A stretch of 64,000 bases of DNA. Origin: Actinomycetes bacterium (GTDB lineage Bacteria; Actinomycetota; Acidimicrobiia; Acidimicrobiales; RAAP-2). The position numbers were made by a program, and so were the translations under genes. Below are positions 44,451-52,697 of the stretch, piece by piece. Under the pieces are notes generated by a model that saw only the letters and a program-made list of their open reading frames with translations, was not told the DNA's origin and made no database searches. Within the stretch, counting starts at the first letter, position 1. Every line of letters begins with the position of its first letter. The stretch spans positions 256,518 to 320,517 of the forward strand of contig JAJZDI010000001.1 in NCBI GenBank assembly GCA_021806045.1, given 5' to 3'.

Positions 44451-46589
44451 ATGTCGGAAGAGCGCCGGATGTCCATCTCGTCGTCGTCCCGCCTCTCGCC
44501 GGACGAGGTGGCCCGCCACACGTTCGCGACGGTCCGGCGGGGCTTCGATCCCGCCGAGGTGCGGGAGTTCCTCGATTCGGTGGCGACCGAGCTCCGGTCG
44601 TGGGCCGAGCGCGAAGGGGAACTGCGCAAGGAGCTGGCCGATGCGCAGCACCTGGCGGCCAACCCGGTGCTCGACGAGGCCACCTTGACGAGCGCCCTCG
44701 GCACCGAGACGGCACGGGTCCTGCGGAGCGCCCACGAGGCCGCCCACGACATGGTCACCAAGGCCGAGTCCGAGGCCGAACGCATGCTCGACCGTGCCCG
44801 AAGCGAGATCGACGAGGCCGAGACGAAGGCGGAGGCGGCGCTGGCCGAGCGCACCTCCCAGGCGGAAGCGGCGGTCGCCGAGCTGCGCCGCCGCGTCCAG
44901 GAGGAGTCCGCCGTGGTCCTCGAGGCGGCCCGGACGGAGGCGGAGGCGATGGTCGCCCAGGCCAGGACCGAGTGCCGGGAGATGGTCGACGAGGCCCAGG
45001 CGCTCCGGTCGAGGGTCCTCGCCGACCTGTCGCGCCGCCGGAAGATCCTCCACGCCCAGATCGAGCAGCTTCGGGCCGGACGGGAGCGGCTGGTGGAGAC
45101 GATCCGGGGCGTGCGCCGCTCGGTCGACACCATCGCCGAGGACCTGTTCCGGGCCGAGGACCAGGCACGCCTCGCGGCCGAGTCGGCCGGGAGGGATGCG
45201 TTGGCCCGACCGGACGAGGGGACGCCCGAGGAGCAGGCAGCGTCGCTGCTGGCCGAGGAGGCGGCTGCTGTCGAACACGAGGCAGCGGGCGCCGGCGAGG
45301 GTGACGGCGCCGGTGGATGGGGTGCCGGGAGCGACGTGGCCGCGGAGGTGGTTCCCGGCACCGAGCCCGAGGTGGCCGGGGTCGCGTTCGATGAGCCGAC
45401 CGCCGCCGTCGAGGTGGTCGATGGTGACGTCGCCACTGGCGCTGGCGACGCTGTCGGTGCGGGTGGGTCGGAACCTGCAGGCACGGGTGCAGGCCTCGAG
45501 GACGGGCGCGACGAACGCGACGCTGAAGGATCGCCGCCGGCTGGGGACGCACCGGTGGAGGAGCCGGTGTCCGACGAGGGCGAGCCCGGACCGGACGGCG
45601 GGGGCGACGATGGTGGGGCCGGCCGGCTGGGTGCTGCCGAGGAGGCGTTCGCCAAGCTGCGGGCCGCCAGCGCGTCGGTGGACGTCGGTGCGTCGGCGGG
45701 CGAGCCTGCAGGCGATGGTCCGGGCGGGCCGGCCGCCGGCGACGGGACCGGTGACGAGGCCGGCCAATCTGACGAAGCCGGCGACGAGACCGGCCACGCC
45801 GACGAGGTGGACCGTGACGACGAGACCGGCCAAGCCGACGAGGTGGACCGTGAGGACGAGGCCGGCGGCGAGGATGAGGCCGGTGGCGAGGATGAGGACG
45901 GTGGCGAGGACGAGGCCGGTGGCGAGGCCGGCGAAGCGGACGCGGTGACCGTCCGGCGTGACGAGTTGGTGTCGCCGGTGGTGGTGGCACTCGCCCGGCG
46001 GGTCAAGCGCGTCCTGCAGGACGATCAGAACGACATCCTCGACCGGCTGCGGTCGCACGCCGGGGTGTGGTCCGAGGACGTGCTCGCCGACGAAGTGGAG
46101 CAGCGTGACGCGCTGGTGACGGCGACCCTGCCGCACCTGGAGCAGGCCGCATTGGCCGGGCGGGCCTTCCTCGACCCGTCGGCCACGGGCAACCCGGACA
46201 CCGACACGCTGCTGGCCATCGGCAGCGAGCTGGCCGACTCCCTCCTGGTGCCCCTCCGGCGGCGTCTGGCCGGTGCCGACGGCCTCGCCGACGCCGACGA
46301 ATCCGTGGTGGTCGAGCACGTGGGCGCCGCCTTCCGGGAGTGGCGGGGTGAGCGGATCGAACGGTTGGTCACCGACCAGGTGATCGCCGCCTTCTCGGCC
46401 GGGACCCTGGCCAGTGCCCGGGGGCCGGTCGTGTGGCACGCGGTCTCGGCCGACGGGAGCCCCTGCCCCGACTGCGAGGACAACGCGCTGGCGGGCGCGC
46501 TGGGAGCGGGCGAGGAGTTCCCGACAGGGCACCTGATGCCGCCCGCCCATCCCGGGTGCCGGTGCCTCATCGCCGCCGACGTCCCCTAG
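44451..46589 (+). CDS. DivIVA-domain protein with acidic repeats and phage-head (MuF/gp7)-like C-terminus
   Basis: 712 residues. Residues 10-60 are a DivIVA lipid-binding domain (LSPDEVARHTFATVRRGFD, VREFLDSVA). A long coiled coil follows (to about 240), then an acidic low-complexity region with EDEAGG-type repeats (to about 505). The last 200 residues are a helical domain ending in CPDC (672-675), FPTGH and HPGCRC (703-705), the Cys/His layout seen at the end of phage minor head proteins of the Mu F/SPP1 gp7 family. DivIVA proteins mark curved membrane and guide polar growth. Leaderless start; the TAG stop is part of the next -10 box. Confidence 0.82.
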   Translation: MSEERRMSISSSSRLSPDEVARHTFATVRRGFDPAEVREFLDSVATELRSWAEREGELRKELADAQHLAANPVLDEATLTSALGTETARVLRSAHEAAHDMVTKAESEAERMLDRARSEIDEAETKAEAALAERTSQAEAAVAELRRRVQEESAVVLEAARTEAEAMVAQARTECREMVDEAQALRSRVLADLSRRRKILHAQIEQLRAGRERLVETIRGVRRSVDTIAEDLFRAEDQARLAAESAGRDALARPDEGTPEEQAASLLAEEAAAVEHEAAGAGEGDGAGGWGAGSDVAAEVVPGTEPEVAGVAFDEPTAAVEVVDGDVATGAGDAVGAGGSEPAGTGAGLEDGRDERDAEGSPPAGDAPVEEPVSDEGEPGPDGGGDDGGAGRLGAAEEAFAKLRAASASVDVGASAGEPAGDGPGGPAAGDGTGDEAGQSDEAGDETGHADEVDRDDETGQADEVDREDEAGGEDEAGGEDEDGGEDEAGGEAGEADAVTVRRDELVSPVVVALARRVKRVLQDDQNDILDRLRSHAGVWSEDVLADEVEQRDALVTATLPHLEQAALAGRAFLDPSATGNPDTDTLLAIGSELADSLLVPLRRRLAGADGLADADESVVVEHVGAAFREWRGERIERLVTDQVIAAFSAGTLASARGPVVWHAVSADGSPCPDCEDNALAGALGAGEEFPTGHLMPPAHPGCRCLIAADVP
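45760..45945 (+). repeat. Acidic coding repeats in the DivIVA gene
   Basis: Short degenerate units (DEAGG/EDEAGG, HADEVDRDDETGQ) encoded by GAGGACGAGGCCGGTGGC-like 15-18-bp repeats. Copy number is probably variable. Confidence 0.7.
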
Positions 46590-46592
46590 GCT
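46587..46592 (+). promoter_or_regulatory. -10 box TAGGCT overlapping the DivIVA stop codon
   Basis: The TAG stop (46587-46589) begins the hexamer, which ends 8 bases before GTG 46601. Leaderless promoter. Confidence 0.6.
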
Positions 46593-46600
46593 GACCCCCC

Positions 46601-49561
46601 GTGCGCACACCCGACCAGACCGTTCCCCGCCCGCGCCTGACGCGCCGGAGGCGCGTGGTCCTGCTGGTCCTCCTCGTCCTCGTGGTGGCCCTCCTGTCGC
46701 TGCGCACGTTCGCCGTCGCCTTCACCGACTACCTCTGGTTCGGCTCCGTCCACCTGCACTCGGTGTGGACCAGCCTCCTCGAGATCAAGGTCGGCCTGTT
46801 CGTGGCCTTCGCCGCCGTCTTCGGCGTGCTCCTCTTCGTGAACATGATCGTCGCCGAGCGCCTGGCCCCCCGCGGCCCCGTGCGCGACACCGAGGACGAG
46901 TTCGTCCGGCGTTACCAGCAGCTGACCGCGCCGTTCACCCGGTGGATCCGGCTTGCCGTGGTGGTGTTCCTCTCGATCGTCCTCGGCTCGCAGGCCATCG
47001 GGCAGTGGCAGCACTGGATCCTGTTCCGCAACGCCGTGCCCTTCGGTGTGAAGGACCCGATGTGGCACAAGGACATCGGCTACTACGTCTTCACCCTGCC
47101 GTTCCAGAACTTCCTCGTGCACTGGGCCCTGGCGGCGGTGCTGGTGATCCTGCTGCTCACCGTCGTCACCCACTACCTGAACGGTGGCATCCGCACCCAG
47201 GGGCCGCGGCCGCGGGTGCGGCCGGCCGTGAAGGCCCACATCTCGATCCTCCTCGGCGTGGTCGCCCTGATCAAGGCGATCGGATACGTGCTGCAGCGGT
47301 ACTCGTTGGTCAACGCCACGGACGGGTACGTGAACGGTGCCGGCTACACCGACGTGCACGCCCGGCTCCCGGCGCTCGACCTCTTGATCCTGGTGTCGTT
47401 GGCCGCCCTCGTGCTGCTGGCGGTCAACGTCCGCCGACAGGGGTGGGCCCTGCCCGCGCTGGGCGTCGGGCTGTGGTTCCTCGTGGCGCTCACCGCCGGC
47501 ACCATCTATCCGGCCGCCGTCCAGGCGTTCAAGGTCAACCCGGCCCAGAACAACCTTGAGCAGCCCTATATCGCACGCAACATCGCGGCCACCCGGGCCG
47601 CCTACGGCCTGAACTCGGTGGCCCAGACGTCGTACCCGGCGGTGTCGACGCTCACGGCCAGTTCGCTGAACCTGAACTCCGACACGCTCGGCAACGTGCG
47701 CATCTGGGACCCGCTCCAGACCCAGCCCGCCTACGACAAGTTGCAGGACATCCGCTCCTACTACCAGTTCAACTCGCTCTCGATCGACCGCTACAACATC
47801 AACAACGCGGAGACCCCGGTGGTGGTGGGGGTGCGGGAGATCAACCCCACGGACATCCCCTCGCCGTCGTGGGTGAACGTCCACCTGCAGTACACCCACG
47901 GCTACGGCATGATCATCTCGCCCGCCAACCAGCAGAGCTCGACGGGCCAGCCGGTCTTCGCGCTGCGTGACGTGCCGCCGGTGTCGACGGGTGGCCTGCC
48001 CCAGATCACCCAGCCGGACGTCTACTACGGGCTGAACGAGCCCAACTACGTGGTGGCCAACTCGAAGACGCCGGAGATCGACTACCAGCTCCCCTCGGGC
48101 GCCAACGTGGAGACGCACTACACGGGCTCGGGCGGGGTCCAGCTGACGTCGTGGTTCGACCAGGCGATGTTCGCTCTCCGCTTCAACGACTTGAACCTGT
48201 TGATCTCCAACCAGATCACCTCCGACTCGAGGGTGCTCTTCGACCGGTCCATCCAGACGGAGATCCACAAGGCGGCGCCGTTCCTCAGCCTGGATGCCGA
48301 CCCCTACCCGGCACTCGTCGGCGGGCAGATCGTCTGGATCCAGGACGCGTACACCACCAGCGACAGCTACCCCTACGCCCAGCAGGCCGACACCTCGGCC
48401 CTCACCCCGGGAAGCGACCTGTTCTCCAAGAACTTCAACTACATCCGGAACTCGGTGAAGATCGTGGTGAGCGCGTACACGGGGCAGATGAGCTTCTACG
48501 TGATGGACCCGAAGGACCCCATCATCCGGACCTACGAGCGGGCGTTCCCGGGGATGTTCAAGCCGGCGTCGGCCATGCCAGCAGACCTGAAGGCCCACCT
48601 GCGGTACCCGGAGGACGTCTTCTCCGTGCAGGCCGCGATGTACGGCCGCTACCACATCACGAACCCGTCTGCCTTCTACTCGGCCGGTGACGCCTGGAGC
48701 ATCTCGCCGGCACCGGGAACGGGCAACCCGAACCAGGCGCTGGCGACCACCGAGACGACCAACGCCCAGGGGCAGCTCGTCGCGACGAACACGCTTGCCC
48801 GCATGGCGCCCATCTACCAGGTGATGCGGGTGCCGGGGCAGAAGAACGAGTCCTTCAACCTGCTCGACGCGTTCGTGCCCGTGTCGCAGGGGAGCCAGAT
48901 CCAGACACTGTCCGCCTTCATGATCGCCGGGTCGGACCCGTCGCACTACGGGCAGCTCCAGGTCTTCGTCACGCCGCGGGGGCAGCCGGTGAGCGGTCCG
49001 GCACTGGTGTCCGCCCAGATCGACGCGACGTCGGCCGTGTCCACCGAGATCAGTTACCTGAACCAGAACGGGTCGACGGTCCTGCTGGGGCAGGTGATGA
49101 TGGTCCCCATCGCCGACTCGCTGCTCTACGTGCAACCCCTCTACGTGCAGTCGGCTCGGAACAACTTCCCGACCCTCCAGGATGTGATCGCCGTCTACGG
49201 CAAACAGGCGCAACTCGGCGCCACCCTGGGCGACGCTCTCACCAAGGTGTTCTCCGCGCCGGTGGTGCCGGGGTCGACGCCGGGATCGGCCGGGACCGTG
49301 TCGCCGCAGGTCCGGGCCCTGCTCGACCAGGCACAGGCCGCGTACCAACAGGCCCAGGTCGACCTGAAGGCCGGGAACCTGGGCCAGTACCAGACGGACA
49401 TCAGCCAGATGGAGAGCCTGATCGAGCAGGTCCAGGTGCTCACCGGGAAGACGACGTCGCCCACGACGTCGCCGACCTCGTCCACGACGACCACCACGGC
49501 GCCGTCCTCGTCCACCACGACCACGACGTCGCCGTCCACTACGACCACCACGGTCAAGTAG
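46601..49561 (+). CDS. UPF0182 family large membrane protein
   Basis: 986 residues. Seven membrane helices in the N-terminal 320 residues are followed by a large extracytoplasmic domain. Family blocks are FTDYLWFGSVHLHSVW, WHKDIGYYVFTLPF, the NPAQNNLEQPYIARNI region, YGMIISPAN, and FNYIRNSVKIVVSAYTG. The last 45 residues are almost pure Thr/Ser/Pro, probably a wall-spanning or disordered tail. Homologues are near-universal in actinobacteria (for example Rv0064, Rv3193c) and have no settled function. GTG start with a leaderless promoter. Confidence 0.93.
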   Translation: MRTPDQTVPRPRLTRRRRVVLLVLLVLVVALLSLRTFAVAFTDYLWFGSVHLHSVWTSLLEIKVGLFVAFAAVFGVLLFVNMIVAERLAPRGPVRDTEDEFVRRYQQLTAPFTRWIRLAVVVFLSIVLGSQAIGQWQHWILFRNAVPFGVKDPMWHKDIGYYVFTLPFQNFLVHWALAAVLVILLLTVVTHYLNGGIRTQGPRPRVRPAVKAHISILLGVVALIKAIGYVLQRYSLVNATDGYVNGAGYTDVHARLPALDLLILVSLAALVLLAVNVRRQGWALPALGVGLWFLVALTAGTIYPAAVQAFKVNPAQNNLEQPYIARNIAATRAAYGLNSVAQTSYPAVSTLTASSLNLNSDTLGNVRIWDPLQTQPAYDKLQDIRSYYQFNSLSIDRYNINNAETPVVVGVREINPTDIPSPSWVNVHLQYTHGYGMIISPANQQSSTGQPVFALRDVPPVSTGGLPQITQPDVYYGLNEPNYVVANSKTPEIDYQLPSGANVETHYTGSGGVQLTSWFDQAMFALRFNDLNLLISNQITSDSRVLFDRSIQTEIHKAAPFLSLDADPYPALVGGQIVWIQDAYTTSDSYPYAQQADTSALTPGSDLFSKNFNYIRNSVKIVVSAYTGQMSFYVMDPKDPIIRTYERAFPGMFKPASAMPADLKAHLRYPEDVFSVQAAMYGRYHITNPSAFYSAGDAWSISPAPGTGNPNQALATTETTNAQGQLVATNTLARMAPIYQVMRVPGQKNESFNLLDAFVPVSQGSQIQTLSAFMIAGSDPSHYGQLQVFVTPRGQPVSGPALVSAQIDATSAVSTEISYLNQNGSTVLLGQVMMVPIADSLLYVQPLYVQSARNNFPTLQDVIAVYGKQAQLGATLGDALTKVFSAPVVPGSTPGSAGTVSPQVRALLDQAQAAYQQAQVDLKAGNLGQYQTDISQMESLIEQVQVLTGKTTSPTTSPTSSTTTTTAPSSSTTTTTSPSTTTTTVK

Positions 49562-49626
49562 GTGCCGAGCAGACGCGGCCGGGAGCGTGCGGGAGCACCG
49601 ATCGACACCGGCCGGCACGGGCGCCG

Positions 49627-49656
49627 TTCGACGGGGGCCGAGGTTCCGGGTAGGAT
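49627..49656 (+). promoter_or_regulatory. Promoter of the initiator tRNA
   Basis: TTCGAC (49627-49632), 18-base spacer, TAGGAT (49651-49656). Transcription would begin about 5 bases before the tRNA. Confidence 0.5.
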
Positions 49657-49667
49657 GACGGTCACGC

Positions 49668-49744
<77 letters not shown>

Positions 49745-49759
49745 TCGAAAGCGCAGTTC

Positions 49760-49784
49760 AGGCCCGGTCAGAAGGACCGGGCCT
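49760..49784 (+). terminator. Terminator of the tRNA gene
   Basis: Perfect 10-bp stem AGGCCCGGTC/GACCGGGCCT with loop AGAAG, followed by TCTGCTT. It also overlaps the 3' end of the opposing small ORF. Confidence 0.8.
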
Positions 49785-50070
49785 TCTGCTTGGCGGGCCC
49801 GACTTCTGACGGATCTTCTAGGGGGTGCGTGGTGCCCGTCCGCCAGATGGTGGTCCGGCCTGATGGATCGGGACCCGTTGGTGGTTGGACGAGGTGCAGC
49901 ACCGAGCCATCGTCAAGCGTGATGTCGATGGCCAGGCGATTCGAGTTGTCGACTGTGACGTCGGTGATGGTGCGGCCGACAGCGGACTCGATCGACTCGC
50001 TCAGTTCAACCGTCCGAAACGAGTCGAAGCGGGCAATCGTGAACCACCCTGCGCTCCTTGGAGGCTCCAC
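49768..50070 (-). CDS. Orphan small protein, possibly a remnant
   Basis: 100 residues. The middle (ESAVGRTITDVTVDNSNRL, AIDITLDDGSVLHLVQPP) reads like a small beta-rich domain and its codons have normal third-position GC. The first 15 residues use unusual codons and the GTG at 50070 has only a weak site, so the start may be wrong or the gene 5'-truncated. The stop falls inside the tRNA terminator. No family recognised. It belongs to the accessory-looking stretch after the tRNA. Confidence 0.4.
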   Translation of the reverse strand: MEPPRSAGWFTIARFDSFRTVELSESIESAVGRTITDVTVDNSNRLAIDITLDDGSVLHLVQPPTGPDPSGRTTIWRTGTTHPLEDPSEVGPAKQKARSF

Positions 50071-50237
50071 GCCTTGGAATGGAGGATCGGGTCATGCCAA
50101 CCGAGAAGATCCCGCGGAAGCCGCCGACGAGGCGGTTGGTTGGCAAGCGATGACCGTGTGAAGGTTCGCGGAGAGCTTGTGGACGCACGCCTCGAGCTGG
50201 GCAGTGACCGAAGCATGAGCGAGGGGGAGTGTCCCGC

Positions 50238-51476
50238 TCAGCCCCACAGCGCGCAGATGGGCACGGCGCGGATGCGGTCGTCGAGATCGAGCGGTCGTGG
50301 TCCGGTGTGCAGGACGATTCCAGCGGCGAAGCGGTCCTGCAGTCGATCGCGCAGCCACGTCAGGTGTCGGGCGTCATCGCGTCCCGGTGATGCGGTGGCT
50401 TTGACCTCGAAGGCGATGACGTGGCCGCCGCCGAGCTCGGCGAGCAGGTCGATCTCGTGGCGGCCATGTTCCTCGCGTACGTGGTAGAGGCGGGGTCGGC
50501 TCCGGGCGACGGGCAGCTCGGCTCGCAGCTGGAAGGCGACGAAGGTGTCGAGGAGTCGGCCGAGGAGGTCGCCGTCGCGCAGCACGCCGACTTCGTCGAC
50601 GCGCAGCAGCGCGGCGGCAAGCGCTGGGTCGACGACGTAGCGCTTCGGGCGCGCCGAGAGCCGCTGCAGGCGGTTCGAGGTCCACGAGGGGAGCGCCTCG
50701 GTGAGGTACATGGCGGTGAGGAGGCGCTCGTAGGCGTCGGCGGTCTTCCGGTTGACGCCGGCAGCCTCCAGGATGGTGGTCTCGGTGACGGTTCCGGCCG
50801 TGTTGAGGGCGAGGCTCTCGAAATAGCGGCGTAGCCGAGCTGGATCGCGGCCGGGAGCGACGGCCGGGGCGTCGCGGGTGACGACCTGGTCGATGTAGCT
50901 CTCGAGCCAGGCGCTCCGGGCCCGTCGGCCCATGTGGAGCGTCGGCTCGGGAAAGCCGCCGGCGAGGGCGAGCCCGACGTAGCCCCGGAGGTCCGGCACC
51001 TCCGCCGGGAGCGGCAGTGGCTCGTCGCCGAGCACCCGGTCGAGGAAGCAGATCCCCTCGGCACCTCCCCGGAGCTCCCGGACCGTCATGCCGAACATGG
51101 GGACTCGGACGATCCTGCCGGTTCCCGGCCACGTCGCCTCCTCGAGGTCGGCGCGGACCGAACCGGTCAGCAGGAACCTGCCTGGCCGGTAGTCACCGTC
51201 GACGGCCCGCTTGACCGCCCCAAGCACGGCGGGGACCTCCTGCCACTCGTCGAGGAGGACCGGCTCGTCGAGCGCCCCCAGGGCGACGTCAGGGTCTGCG
51301 CGGAATGCGGCCGCCTCGGCGGGCCTGTCGAGGCGCACCACCGTGCGCGCCAGGCGGGCGGCGGTGGTGGTCTTGCCGGTCGCCCGGGGACCGGTGATCG
51401 CCAGCGCCGGAAGCTCGCCGAACAGATCAATGAGGAGGCGATCAACCAGCCGAGGCTGGTAGCGGGCGTCGAGCAC
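50238..51476 (-). CDS. AAA ATPase with DUF4143 domain
   Basis: 412 residues. Walker A GPRATGKTTTA and Walker B PVLLDEWQEVP are followed by LLTGS (sensor). The DUF4143 region contains RDAPAVAPGRDPARLRRYFE and KTADAYERLLTAMYLTEALPSW. The end carries an EVKAT nuclease-like strand after HEIDLLAELGGG, similar to a restriction-endonuclease fold. This family is sporadic and often in genomic islands; function unknown (nucleoside- or DNA-stress, possibly toxin-like). GTG 51476 follows a TAGGCT box by 6 bases. Confidence 0.88.
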   Translation of the reverse strand: MLDARYQPRLVDRLLIDLFGELPALAITGPRATGKTTTAARLARTVVRLDRPAEAAAFRADPDVALGALDEPVLLDEWQEVPAVLGAVKRAVDGDYRPGRFLLTGSVRADLEEATWPGTGRIVRVPMFGMTVRELRGGAEGICFLDRVLGDEPLPLPAEVPDLRGYVGLALAGGFPEPTLHMGRRARSAWLESYIDQVVTRDAPAVAPGRDPARLRRYFESLALNTAGTVTETTILEAAGVNRKTADAYERLLTAMYLTEALPSWTSNRLQRLSARPKRYVVDPALAAALLRVDEVGVLRDGDLLGRLLDTFVAFQLRAELPVARSRPRLYHVREEHGRHEIDLLAELGGGHVIAFEVKATASPGRDDARHLTWLRDRLQDRFAAGIVLHTGPRPLDLDDRIRAVPICALWG

Positions 51477-51482
51477 GCAGCC

Positions 51483-51488
51483 AGCCTA
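51483..51488 (-). promoter_or_regulatory. -10 box TAGGCT, leaderless promoter of the DUF4143 ATPase
   Basis: On the minus strand TAGGCT ends 6 bases before GTG 51476. The 23-bp repeats lie directly upstream. Confidence 0.6.
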
Positions 51489-51493
51489 CTGCG

Positions 51494-51562
51494 TTTCGAC
51501 AGCCTTCAATACTACTTTTCGACGGAGCTACATACCGCTTTTCGACATCTTCCGACGGGTCG
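51494..51562. repeat. Three 23-bp phased repeats upstream of the ATPase
   Basis: TTTCGAC occurs at 51494, 51517 and 51540, exactly 23 bp apart. The first two units also share ATAC at the same offset (15 bases in) and a C-T end. A palindrome TCCGAC-GG-GTCGGA follows at 51551-51564. The layout is that of operator iterons for a regulator bound at two-turn spacing. Confidence 0.65.
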
Positions 51563-51920
51563 GAGAGACGTGAGGCGTGCGACGACAACGGAGACAAGCC
51601 GCAACTGGAGTTGGCACGGTCGGACAGACAGGTTGGTTGTGTCTGATCATGCCGCGTGCCGGTCGGCGTGCCGGTGGTGGATGGCAGTCTCGCCCGTGGC
51701 GAGGACCTTCGCCTTGTACCCAGCGATGAACCTCGGGCGCTGATGAACCTCCGGCGCTGAGACCGGGCGCCCGGGTCGATCTCGGGCACGTCCCCATTGA
51801 GGGCGCAGCCGTCCAGGTCCGGAGCACGACGTGCCATCGATCAGGCGTTCGGTCCCGCCCCACGAGGGATGGTCCGCGGGAGCGGACATCTCATGTGAGC
51901 CTGACACGTCGGGTGAAGAT

Positions 51921-51939
51921 GGCCCGACTGGGTCGGGCC
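51921..51939 (-). terminator. Terminator of the small membrane-protein gene
   Basis: Perfect 8-bp stem GGCCCGAC/GTCGGGCC with a 3-base loop, 23 bases after the stop of the minus-strand gene. Confidence 0.65.
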
Positions 51940-51961
51940 ACTGCCCCCGCCACCGTCCTCG

Positions 51962-52420
51962 CTACGAGACTGCCCGCTCGCCGAGCAGCTTCTGGAGCAC
52001 CTCGTCCTGGGCGGCGAGGTGCTCTTGGAGCTTCACGACCTCGTGGAGCACGGCGTCAGCGTCGTTGTAGGTGGCTTCGGCGCGCTTGTCGGCCGCGTTG
52101 GCGAGCACGTTCTGCCCGACGATGATGACCGAGAGCAGGACCAGCTGGAGGAAGGTCTGGGACACCCACGAGACGAGCGTGACGGCGTTGTGGGAGGTGA
52201 TGGCCGAAGGAAGGCTGACGAACGCCAGGGCGGCGAACGCGTAGGCGCACCACATGGTGCCCACGCCGTTGGTGACCTTCACGGCGAACCACGAGTTGAA
52301 CCGGGCGACGGGGTTGCCGTGCGGGAACTGCTCGCTCACTTTGATGGGCCGAGCGACGTGGTCCAGCTTCTCCTTCGTCCGGTGGTGGGGCACGTAGTCG
52401 TAGAGGGCGCGGACTGCCAT
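51962..52420 (-). CDS. Two-helix membrane protein, DUF1003-like
   Basis: 152 residues. Two membrane helices (MWCAYAFAALAFVSLPSAI; VSWVSQTFLQLVLLSVIIVG) follow the motif NPVARFNSWFAVKVTNGVG. The second helix runs into GQNVLANAADKRAEATYNDAD and a C-terminal helix, the arrangement of DUF1003 proteins. Function unknown. ATG 52420 has GGAGG 8 bases upstream. Confidence 0.75.
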   Translation of the reverse strand: MAVRALYDYVPHHRTKEKLDHVARPIKVSEQFPHGNPVARFNSWFAVKVTNGVGTMWCAYAFAALAFVSLPSAITSHNAVTLVSWVSQTFLQLVLLSVIIVGQNVLANAADKRAEATYNDADAVLHEVVKLQEHLAAQDEVLQKLLGERAVS

Positions 52421-52697
52421 GGGTGGTCCTCCTGGTGGATCGGAACGTCGTCGCCAGTCTCGCCGACGGGGCTTCAGGGCGCGGCGATGCCGGTGCCGCT
52501 TCGTGCCGGCCGTCCAGCCGGCCGTCCCGCCGGCCGTCCAGCCAGGCGGCCGCCGGGCGCCGCGAAGATCGGGTGTGCTCGTTGACCCACCGGCCCCTGA
52601 GGGGCCAGGCCGCCGGCGGCCGAGGCGAAGCAGCCGGACTGCACTGGCGCGGCGGAGGCTGCGGTAACCGCCGGGCAGGTCGACGCGGGCGGGATCC
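52421..52697. repeat. 277-bp gap with a 12-bp GCCGGCCGTCCM minisatellite
   Basis: Three tandem copies of GCCGGCCGTCCA/C run from 52505 to 52540 between the Ehr operon end and the small membrane-protein gene. No gene is supported here. Confidence 0.6.

Larger units (their letters stand above)
51477..51961. other. 485-bp region without a supported gene
   Basis: Apart from the ATPase promoter and the 23-bp repeats it holds only short open frames with poor codon use. Base composition is less GC-rich than the flanks. It looks like intergenic or decayed accessory DNA. Confidence 0.5.

Noticed and set aside
43238-46610. Very long minus-strand frames opposite the YlbL and DivIVA genes
   Set aside because: Composition is low complexity (Ser/Pro/Ala), with no domains; they are shadows of high third-position GC.
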